Shown one piece after another: positions 55,143 to 64,000 of a stretch of 64,000 nucleotides of DNA (the stretch's first letter is position 1; each line of letters starts with the position of its first letter). The DNA is taken from positions 1-64,000 of the forward strand of contig JAVTVY010018700.1 in assembly GCA_036873755.1 (NCBI GenBank). Reading direction: 5' to 3'. The notes under the pieces are model-generated. The model was not told where the DNA came from, searched no databases, and saw only the letters and a list, made by a program, of their open reading frames with translations. This stretch comes from Hanleya hanleyi (lineage: Eukaryota > Mollusca > Polyplacophora > Lepidopleurida > Hanleyidae). The translations under genes and the position numbers were made by a program.

Positions 55143-56040
55143 TTGATCTGGATGGACACATTCCGATTTTCGAGGCGGATGTGAAATTCATCTGCAGTCT
55201 CAAAAGGTTCTTGGGCTCTAAATGTCCGTGTTTTGTTGGCGATCAGCGTGTTGTGCAGGTACCATTTTTTTTAACGTCTCGTCGTATGCGCCTATCGCGT
55301 TTCATAATAGGAATCCCGACAACTGGATTTTTTTGAAACAATGGTTTTCATGTTATTCAACGATTGAATGGTACATCAGTGTCCTGATGTTTTCCTGAAT
55401 ATAACTGAAAGAACACGATTCAGTTATGTTGTATTATTGAAAGATGATCCTTCTCACCTTGTTAATTGATTGTGTGGTCTATCAACACTATAAAGTGTCT
55501 CGATATAGCGCGAATTCTGACATAAAATGATTGCCATTGTCTCCAAAATAAATAAAGGCATATGATTTCGATCATTCTATAAGGCTGCTAATCTATAATG
55601 TGGTTCAAACTTGGTCCAGCAATAACATTATTTTAGAGAGGACACACTGTGTAATTGACTTGTATCCGGAATCAATGACACATGGTTTCCCATCAATTCA
55701 TTTCCATTACATTTGATCTAACCAAATATGTAACGTTTCAACCGAAAAATGAAAGGTATGTAAATTGCACGCCGAGGTTAATAGACCGGTCAAATACTTC
55801 ACACACCAATCATTTTTCGGTTGCAAATGATCATTGTTTGGTTCTAAATAATTTCATGAACAAATTATTATTTGGATGTGCAATTTTATGAATCCCATGG
55901 AAAACGATGTCACCTGCCGTGATAATCAAGCTACATTACAACACATATAAGGGAAGTGGGAGGAGATGCCGACATATTGACAGAGCCACATGACTTCACA
56001 ATATAGTCTTCTGGTTAACCTATTCTAAAGCACATACCAA
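55143..56040. other. Non-coding stretch, nothing recognised
   Basis: No gene or repeat family seen. Confidence 0.4.
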
Positions 56041-56064
56041 GAATCTAACGATTCGTGATAAGTG

Positions 56065-56163
56065 TTGTATCTCAGGTACGCTTTTATTGTACCTGTTCAT
56101 GTGGAAACTTGGATGACATGACCACACGACTCCTAGCACCGGCATAAGCGGTATTAGATACAA
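56065..56163 (-). ncRNA. Diverged three-way-junction fold, stand-alone copy
   Basis: On the minus strand the closing stem is TTGTATCT/AGATACAA (8 perfect pairs; 56156-56163 with 56065-56072). The middle stem is CGTGTGG/CCACATG (56022+100 to 56128 with 56098-56104, i.e. 56122-56128 with 56098-56104). The hairpin is CAGGTAC/GTACCTG (56089-56095 with 56073-56079) with loop AATAAAAGC. No RT sequence adjoins it. Compared with 50996-51104, two pairs in each inner helix have changed on both sides. Confidence 0.55.
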
Positions 56164-56500
56164 ATCTAGAACTATGATGGAAATGCGCTGACAGCTCGTA
56201 TATTGGTAATTGGTGAGCTGTGTCGCTGTGACAACTCGTACACTCGAGATTGATGAGCTGTATCGTCGTCAGATGAAAATGACGGCATTTAACACAAGAG
56301 ACTAGTCTGTAAGGCCCGATGTCGACGCAGCATCAACATGTCCCACGGTGATACAAGAGTCCGAATACAGCTGGAGTGCGTCACAAACATGTGTTTGCTT
56401 CGTGAACCTGACACCTATTCCACCCAGGCCAGCTGTCACTGCTGAAGCAGAACTGACTCAGATTTTAAATCAGCTGAGCCGACTTCAGTTTACGCATAGT
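56164..56500. other. Non-coding stretch, nothing recognised
   Basis: Contains near-repeats of 'tgacagctcgta..attggtgagctgt' at 56190-56265; no gene. Confidence 0.35.
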
Positions 56501-56504
56501 GATT

Positions 56505-56800
56505 TAATTATTGTGTTAACAGTATTTTCGTTATTTTGGGATTACACTATCTTAGAATAGCACAGATTTTAGTGCTGAAAAATTGGTCGAGTCTTGTGCG
56601 GGATTCGAACCAGCTACCTCAGAGTCCGGCACCTAATCGCCTATCGCACCTATTTTTGTGGGAGGCCCGTTGGCCGAGTGGTTTAAATCGCCGACATACA
56701 GTGCTGGCGATTAGATGCCCGCACGGACCTCTATCATGTTTTCAGCACAAGAGTCTGTGCTATTTTAAGATAGTGTAATCCCAAAAATAACGAAAATAGT
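56505..56800. repeat. Two tRNA-like SINEs head to head
   Basis: A minus-strand copy (about 56505-56645) has B box GGTTCGAATCC at 56601-56611. A plus-strand copy (about 56660-56800) has A box TGGCCGAGTGG at 56671-56681 but a disrupted B box. Both end in 'tagtgtaatcccaaa..aacgaaaata', as in the copies at 44.2 and 46.3 kb. Confidence 0.7.
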
Positions 56801-57639
56801 GTTATACGATCACTTTCTAAATGACAAAATATATCTTATTATGTTAACGATTATGTTACAAAGTATACTACAAATCCAATAAAAGAAGTTATCCATAAAA
56901 TATCCTTGTTAAACTCCGAATAAAGACTTCAAATTATGGATCAACCTTTATGATATTATCTTTAGGCGAATCAATTTGAGATAGAGTTTAAATAAATTTG
57001 ATTTATTCCCGAAGGTTACCAATAAAGGTTGAAACGTATACACATAGCATGTATTTGAAGTCTTTATTGCTGTTCATTTGTCTTTACCACTCTGGTTCAA
57101 TTTTTTTTACATCAAATTGACAAAATTTATCTAATGGATTATTATTAACATTCATAACTTTGATACTGGTCATTCGTTTATTACAAAGCGATTAAGATAT
57201 CAATTATAGGCATATACTTTCCGTCGCGATAGATGAGCCGCACTGTGGAGTCGTGTTCAGTCATGACAGGCAGTGATAATCTAGCGCATTCATTCGAGGA
57301 TCGTTAAGAAAAAATCGTTCTCTTAACAGATCACCACTGATCAAATTAATAATACGCTTGGAATATAGTCCGATGTGTTTTGGTTTAAATATATTCATAA
57401 CAACGAACTTTCGCGAAGATACGGTAAATATATCTTCGAATGTTTCAAAATGGGAGAACATCTTCATTAGTTTACCATTAGTAGATAATTGTGTTATCTG
57501 AAAAAGTTCGCCGAAGTTTACCTGTTATAAGTGGAAAGAATTTGTGCTTCTTACATTGTATTTATCCTGTATACTCTCTCCCGGGAATCGATTAAATGTA
57601 TGCATAGTATATACATTCTCCCAACGTCAGAGTTTGTAA
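56801..57639. other. AT-rich stretch, nothing recognised
   Basis: No gene or repeat family seen. Confidence 0.4.
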
Positions 57640-58016
57640 CCTCCAAACCGTCGGTAAACAAGACGCTGACTTCACCCCTATACAAATGCCTGGCGCGCAG
57701 CCGCATTGCGTTTTTTCCGCTGAGCCAATGAGAGCGCGTGTTATATTTTCCGGCTGACTACGTCATCGCAGCTGATCACCGCGTGGAGACGGGCGGTCAT
57801 ATTGTAAACAACATTTGACAGGCTAGCATTCCAATTCACGCTGAGAACTATTGTAAGCATTAATTGATAATGACCCTGGAAAATGGATCAAGCATGTGGT
57901 AGATGTGACCAGACAATCAACAAGCGTGCGTCTTTCAGAAAATTATATTATGGCCATGTGTATCGAATGATATCTGTGTATCATGTCTCCGGTCTTGAAC
58001 TCAGTGAGGGAGGGTA
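57640..58016 (+). promoter_or_regulatory. Promoter-like CpG-richer block with a short CxxC ORF
   Basis: 57680-57800 is unusually rich in CG, with GAGCCAATGAGAGCG (CCAAT box) and CTACGTCATCG (CRE-like). From the ATG at 57883 a 44-codon frame starts MDQACGRCDQTINKRASFRK and ends at TAA (58014-58016). The CxxC start hints at a zinc-binding module, but I know no match. It could be a first exon or a transposon promoter. Confidence 0.25.
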
Positions 58017-58715
58017 ACACAACACAAATCAACGTCAACACAAAATATAATATTGAAAAATTACTCAGCCAAAATTACTCATCTGAACTTCAGCGAGGTA
58101 TATATTATTATATATTTATTTGCAACAAGTAAGTAATAAAAACAACAAGTGAAGGAGGTGGACGAGAAATATGCAACGGAACACATCATTGGCCTAATTT
58201 CCTCACAGTACTAAATATTAAATAATAAGATATCTGCAGTTAAATGTGTTTCCCCGGTTATAACTATAAATAATATTAAGATTTTGTCTGAAAATAACGG
58301 ATTTCAGTTCAACAACTGTGCAACTGTGATTTAATTTAATAATTGATAATTCAGTAAGCCGCACCTACAATCATACTGGTGAAGCTCAGACTTTTTGCGT
58401 ATCAGCATATTAAAGTCATCGTCAATCCATATTTATAAAGGATAGAATGTTACAATCCCGACACCGCCATGGATGTATATATTCATTCATGGTACACGTG
58501 TGTGTATTAGCGCGAAGTGTTTCGAGCCCTTTGTGCTCTCGTCAGGGGAGACAGGGGGCATGTATTGTATGCGCCTCAAACACTGTGTATTATCTCATAC
58601 TGTTAGTGTTTTAATGCCAAGTTTTTATAGACCTGAAAGGTTATAGGTCACCCTTTGTGCGTATTTGCACAGATCATAAAGGGTACTGGCAGGTCAATTC
58701 TGTCGTCATATTTGA
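58017..58715. other. Non-coding stretch, nothing recognised
   Basis: AT-rich, no gene seen. Confidence 0.4.
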
Positions 58716-58930
58716 TCAAACAGCGACCTGATAATTAGCAAATCGCGGATCTCTTCTTGATTTAACAGTAATTCGAGGCTTGAAAATACGAATGAATAAG
58801 ATTTCTCCTGTAGTTTTTCTGTCGCAATCGCCAGGTCCAAGATATGTGGGAGTAAATCCCAGGGCTCGAAGTATATTTACTTGCTCGTTCATGATGAAAG
58901 TTAACTGACAGATCACAAATACCAGTCCGG
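58716..58930 (-). pseudogene. RecQ-like helicase fragment
   Basis: The frame reads VICQLTFIMNEQVNILRALG followed by YLGP. A V(I/V)-x-PL-x-x-LM-x-EQV-x-x-L-x-x-LG pattern is the segment after Walker A in RecQ-type helicases, which occur in many invertebrate mobile elements. The downstream part loses similarity and the frame is interrupted upstream, so this is a small relic. Confidence 0.4.
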
Positions 58931-59394
58931 TTCTTTAAACAGGACGCCCCTCAAAGATTTGCCGCTGTTCGTTCTCGTCGATATACAACGCCTATGTTGA
59001 TTGGCTCGCCGAAGTTACGCTGAGCTTTTCGGAAATCTTCGGCCCCATTCGGTAATCTCAACAAGTTCGCTTCATGTAGTAACGGAGGCTGTTGATTGGG
59101 CGAGAGCCATGCGCAGAAAAGCTGCGCGCCGCAATTAGCCCCACTTTGACATCAGAGGGTATATACGACAATAGGGGATATACAATCTGATGCCATGAGA
59201 ATGAGTATATATGACATGGGGCAGTAATCAATAAACATACAGGTTGTGCCTCAAGTGAGTCAGCGGGGGTCAGAAAGTTCAACAGCTGTTTCTTTTTTAC
59301 CGCTCAGAGTGGACAAGGTCACTTGCATCAACACAGAGGGTACTAGGCTTCTTCCGTATAGCTATTTCTGACAAGAACCCGAATTTTCATGGGT
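58931..59394. other. Non-coding stretch, nothing certain
   Basis: GC-richer at 58960-59140, with ATTGG words on the plus strand near 58998 and 59095; no gene seen. Confidence 0.3.
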
Positions 59395-59398
59395 TTAA

Positions 59399-60113
59399 CC
59401 CTACCAAACTTTCAGCGTTATCTCCGGAACGTAACAACAAAATTGGAGAGCTGAAACTCCGTGACTTTACAGTCTATCATATTGGGGTCAGCTCGAGCCT
59501 AATTGCGTAACCATCGCGCAGAAGATCATGAGTAAATTTAAGATAGCGGCCACGTGAGGTACCAGAAAAGTTATGTTTTCGTCATATTTCTTCAAAATTC
59601 CTGCTTTTCCCGCGATGAAAAGTGGACAAAAACTGTATTATTTCACATTACATTAATATTTACTAATTTATCGTGCAGTTTTTCCGGTGAAATTGCATAA
59701 ATAAAAAAATCAGAAAAACTGACCGGAAAAACGACCAAAAATGTCGTTTTTGACAAGAACGTCACTGTGACGTCACCGGAGCGGCCATCTTGGATTTTTT
59801 TTTACATTTTTCTGGCAGAACTTGACCCAAGGGCATAGTGTGGCGCGATCTTTCGGAAATAGATACGTTATATGAGTGAGACAAAACATCTTAACATTTT
59901 GATAGAGCGAAGTATACTTAGATGACTTAAGCCCAGACAATCATGACAAGTCGCAAGTTAAGCGAACTTGTTCAAGTTAACGAAACTTGATGATTTAAGA
60001 TCGTATTTATTGGTAAGATACTAGCTCAAGGGGTGAGAAAAATAATTGGGGGGGGGGGGCATTTCGACACCTCTAGGCCTGGACATGTCTCAAAAAACCC
60101 AGGCCAGATAGGG
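59399..60113. mobile_element. Second TTAA-flanked MITE of the same family, opposite orientation
   Basis: TTAA at 59395-59398 and 60114-60117, ends CCCTACC... and, inverted, CCCTATCTGGCCTGGG. The body is the reverse complement of 54572-55138 over much of its length. It is ~150 bp longer, partly because of sequence at about 59845-60050 that also occurs near 61190-61270. Confidence 0.7.
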
Positions 60114-60117
60114 TTAA

Positions 60118-61808
60118 CGGGAGAAACCGGGTACCTTTATCAATTACAGAGAGTCATGACAAGTCGCTCGCGCCGAACTGTTTGAAAGCTGAGCCATCAA
60201 CTTCTAATGATGTAATCTTCTCACATGGGGACTGACATATACAATTAAATTGTGTCCAATAATATACAGTAAAACTTTTATCGGGTATTTCACTCATATA
60301 CTGTACCAATGAAATACTTCATAACATTGCCATGAATATTTCCTAAACTTTGATTAAAGCGCCTGCGAAAATTCCGTAATCAATAGGCGTACATGTATGT
60401 ATTTTATTGGTGCAATCATCGAAAAATATTCAAAAATAGGTTCAAGTATATCGGTGTGTACTTTCAGTGAATCAACTGGACATTGATAAGCATAAGTGCC
60501 TGTGTGTTTTGATTAGTTTTATATGATACCTATGTGGAATTGATTCTAACTGTCATACAGAATAATCTTCCGATTGCTGACGCGGACATTCTGTTATGGA
60601 TGACGGCTGAATACTGGATGTCGTTTCTGACACCTGCTAGATTTTTTTCCTGTTTATAGACAGAGTGATGGCTTAATTTCCAAAAATCTTTTTTCTAATT
60701 ACAGTGCATGGCATGCCAATCGTCCGTTGATTTTATTATCGTACACCACGAGTACCTTTTCGGCAATTTCAAGTAGATATACAGATAAATATTTATTTAG
60801 TTCACAATAAGTCTTTGTCAGAAATTATACCCTGTGTATATAATCTAATAGCCCATGTACATAAACTGACACACCTACCTGTGAATCGTTTTGTAACACA
60901 TTATTCTACCATTTAAATTCATATTACTATGTAAATCCGGTGTAAAAGGAAAGGTAATCTAATAAGAATCTTAAATCGCTCGCTACCTTTAACCCGGCAA
61001 AAACTTGTTTTCCTACTGAACACATGCGAATGGGAAAGATTGGTCTCGGATTCCTTTCACACTGTTATATGTGCTCGCTGTGATTGATAAAACACAACAA
61101 ACAACATCTTGTCGTTAGTTTCTGTAGAATATGCGAGTGCAGTTTGGATAGTGTGCATATCAGTTGTTTCCCCCGACACGCGCTATCTTTCGTAAATAGA
61201 TACGTTATGTGAGTGAGACAAAACATCCCAACATTTTGATAGAGCGAAGTCAACTTAGATGATTTAAACTCGGGTGAGTCTTTTCTGCTTCAACAGTGAC
61301 AGTGACAACCTATGTGTCAGGTTCACGCGACAAACACATAGTCAGCCAGCCAACACAAGAAAAGACGCCGAAAAAATGACTCGATGGCATCTATTTGTTA
61401 CAAGCAAACAAACGACACAGATGTGACGGTTATATGTCCAGGGTCAACACCTGGGTGGTCGACACTTTCCTGGTTTGAGATTGATGGTATAGTGACGTCA
61501 TTCAAAATGGCCGCCATATGATCATATACTGAAAGTAGAAGAAGAGATAATTCGTGACTATTCACTCGATTCGCTTGATCTTGGTGTTGAATTATATGTT
61601 TTTGGGGACCAGGATTCAGAATTTGATAACAAAATTACAATCTAACCATGTTTTAATAACGAAAAGTTACATGGGTGTCAAAATTTCACGCAAAATATCA
61701 CGCAAAATATTCATACTGAACAGTCTGAACTCTGAATATGCGGTTTTTTAATGTCCAAGAATGTCACCGGGTTTTCATCTCAGCCCCCAACAATGAATGC
61801 TCGATAGA
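60118..61808. other. Non-coding stretch with short repeats
   Basis: A diverged Penelope-like tail end lies at about 60573-60650 ('gacgcggacattctgttatggatgacggctgaata'). A ~80-bp piece at 61189-61270 ('aaatagatacgttatgtgagtgagacaaaac') repeats 59856-59940. Near 61490-61520 a 'gtgacgtcattcaaaatggccgccat' piece is a trace of the MITE family. Confidence 0.5.
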
Positions 61809-64000
61809 TCAGCTACTTCCAGCAGGATTGCAGCAGCCTTCTGCGTCACACCCACATGCAGGGATGCATATTTGTTGCGATTTGGTACACTTGCAGGCAG
61901 CAGTTTTGCACTTCTGTTTGCAGCCACAGGAAACTAACTCGACGCAGACCGCTGGCACAGCAGGCAAAGTCATCCAGACAACTTCGAGCCCCTCTCCAGT
62001 TTCTCTCCACCCCCATGATGAGGATGGCGATCCAGCAGATTGTCGATTAGCACATTTATCTGCTCCCAACCACACATTTGCCTGGTAGTTCGCCCTTGCA
62101 TAATGCAACTGGAGAGCGTTCTTCGTCGGTGGAAGATTTTCCATCTCCTTTTTGCCCTTTCGGAACATGTCGTGCCTGGCTTTGTCAACACCGGCGATTG
62201 GGTCGGGAGCCGAGTACAGGCGACAGACGAACTCTTCAACTTCTCGCAGTGCGCCGTCACGGCCAACTCCATTCAAGAGCTGCGGATGATCGCTGAACAC
62301 TTTCCAGCACCTCTTCTTGCCAAATCCCGTGAAGGAAGATGATGTGTCTGACCCAGTCAGTGCGTGAAACCCCATTAAGTTGTCTTTCACCGGTTGTGAT
62401 AAGTTCTCAGATATTTCATGCACCGGGTAGCAGCGTCTGTCACGGGCAGTTCCACTGATCATCCAAACTTGAGCGTCTCGGAAGAAATGCAGAAGAAGAA
62501 GCAAGACGTCGGTATCCCTGCAAAAGACCATGATTCGCTCATACCCTGTCGTGGTTGCTTCGATGCCATGGAGAATGATGCGGGTATCCGCTTCTTCGTG
62601 ATCACAGGCTAGACTGGTCAAGATGCCTCTAGTTGTAGAAGATGCCTTTTCAGGAGAGACGAATCCGCCACCCACTACCAACTCGCAGCCAACAGGCACT
62701 TCATTGCATCGCCTCATCAGATCGTTGGACAGGAATGAAGCAAGATCCGCTTTGTTCTCAGACAGAGATAAGAACTGAGCCCATACCTGGAGCAGTGTAA
62801 CCTTGCATCACTGATAACCCTGCGGATCGGTCTCTTTATCGTCTGACCTCGCTTTACTCTTGTTTGAGTTTTGATGGACTTCTCGCCAAAATATCGGTCG
62901 AAGATGACGTCTACTCTGGTAGCACCATGGCTGAAGTGGGCAAATATGGACCGCGCAAAAGCGTCTGCGTAATCGGCGAATGACTTATACCCAGAAGGTT
63001 TTCCTAAGCTCTGAATTAGAGCATGCCCATCGACGATAATACAGGCTCCAATCATCGGGTCAGCACGGTGAGGGGACGCTGGTGTTGCTTGTACCAGACT
63101 ATCTGTGCACAGAATGATAAGTAGATCAGATTTCGCATTTGAATTCATCCGGCCGTCCGTCTTTGCCAGTTGGTGCTTGAGAATATTTGGCATGTCCACC
63201 ACTCGTCCACTTTGCTGTACATTGACTAGCCGCTGTAAGAGACGTCTGTCAGCTTTGATGACCTTCTTCTCATTTGAGACCGTGTTCACTACACACTTGT
63301 AAAGGCATGCAAACGTTTTTCAGTTCTGTTTTGTTATGGGATCAAAAAATGGCACAGTTTTCTGACCCAGGCGTGTTTTCACGTGTTCGGCAACCCGATC
63401 CGTCCCACGCGACTTCGCGGTCAGACGATCTGACTGAATTTCCACAGTCGCGACATCATTTGTGGTCAGTGACATTAACTTTCTGACAGCTGCATCTTCA
63501 TCGGCGCTCTCTCGGTTTTCGTTGCACATTGAAAAAACTCCAAATCTGGTGAATTGTTCCACGAGCGCTTTCACATCTGCTTCGTCACGCCTCATTTTTG
63601 ACGGCAGACCATCTTTTCGTGTTGATATTGACACGTCATCATCTAGACCAAGAAGGGATTTGGTAGCGTCTGACACGACAGATCTCTCTCCCCAGGTGAT
63701 ACCAAACCTGTCACGTGCTGTGTCAGTCATTGTTATGATGCGATTTGATAGCTTGCATAGCTTATTGATCCATTCAGTAGCCTGGCCAACGGGCACTTGG
63801 TTGAACCTCACTTTTGTTTTCTTTACGACAAAGTTTCCTGACATGAACTCGTTGTACACTTCTGGGGCAGTCTTCTCCAATGCTAGCATCTCTGCGTAGT
63901 AGACAGGGGCCCATCTAGCGTAGTTAATGTGGTCATACACACTCCACCATGGTAACATCTTCCCAAGTACATGCAGATACAGTTTCCAGTCAGCCTCTCT
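61809..64000 (-). pseudogene. Widespread invertebrate selfish-element protein, broken copy (runs off right edge)
   Basis: The frame is open from the window edge (64000). It reads MLPWWSVYDHINYARWAPVY near 63958-63899, then IIVDGHALIQSLGKPSGYKS and FADYADAF, then CDHEEADTRIILH, DTDVLLLLLHFF and GFHALTGSDTSSSF. It ends in a Cys-rich tail, CGCKQKCKTAACKCTKSQQ then CIPACGCDAEGC. I have seen this family many times in cnidarian and mollusc genomes but know no name for it. The EADTR and DTDVLLL motifs recall FEN/PIN-type nucleases, and the tail recalls CXC (tesmin-type) domains; both are inference. A TGA (63320-63322) replaces a usually conserved Leu, and a one-base frameshift lies near 62806. Confidence 0.6.

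Noticed and set aside
63320..63322. Selenocysteine codon (in-frame TGA)
   Set aside because: The position is usually Leu rather than Cys in the family as I remember it, no SECIS element was seen, and a frameshift nearby points to decay.
1..64000. CRISPR arrays, operons or bacterial genes
   Set aside because: Introns, SINEs and animal retroelements show that this is metazoan DNA; no spacer-repeat pattern of CRISPR type was seen.

Overview
This is eukaryotic, intron-rich, repeat-dense DNA, most likely from a marine gastropod and plausibly an abalone-like vetigastropod. That assignment rests on the GTGAGTGAGTGAG-tailed SINEs with an ATAGGATTTAAC core, the long 'gggcataactc' tandem arrays, and the mix of DIRS, Penelope-like and Polinton-like elements. 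It is an inference from repeat style; no species-diagnostic gene is present.

Host genes. The clearest host gene runs on the minus strand from at least 37029 down to 15565. Nine phase-compatible exons encode a mosaic protein: a long-form C-type lectin domain, one LDL-receptor class A repeat and two CUB domains. Its first exon(s) and 3' end were not found. A separate minus-strand exon at 3537-3650 (with a possible upstream exon at 3751-3797) resembles DNAJC13/RME-8. No other host gene is certain. Two GC-richer, CCAAT-containing stretches (about 4560-4910 and 57640-57890) may be promoters.

Mobile DNA, left to right. 1-2770 is an AT-rich inverted-repeat element cut by the window edge. 5068-5303 is a 5S rRNA-derived SINE. 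5440-6667 and 8100-9135 are tandem arrays. About 6711-14502 is a 7.8-kb inverted-repeat element with decayed minus-strand ORFs, including Arg/Ser-rich proteins. Inside the roughly 9-kb lectin intron (25196-34379) sits a Polinton-like element with long inverted terminal repeats (28020-33316), a C2H2-finger protein and a broken packaging-type ATPase. 38609-40650 is a DIRS-like reverse transcriptase/RNase H relic. 40718-43791 is bounded by 17-bp inverted ends whose arms belong to the same MITE family as two TTAA-flanked (piggyBac-type) MITEs at 54572-55138 and 59399-60113. 43792-44690 and 45886-46712 are a direct repeat carrying a tRNA-like SINE. 48124-51390 is a Penelope-like element of Naiad type (N-terminal GIY-YIG remnant, CxC motif, RT) folded back on itself. 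61809-64000 is a decayed copy of a widespread invertebrate selfish-element protein with a cysteine-rich tail.

Most interesting observation. The sequence directly after the Naiad-like RT stop codon (50996-51104) folds into a three-way junction. It recurs at 48404-48512, 37476-37584, 56065-56163 and 41702-41777. The two diverged copies change the stems by compensatory substitutions, so the RNA (or single-stranded DNA) fold appears to be selected. Naiad elements are reported to lack canonical hammerhead ribozymes, so this fold is a candidate functional replacement.
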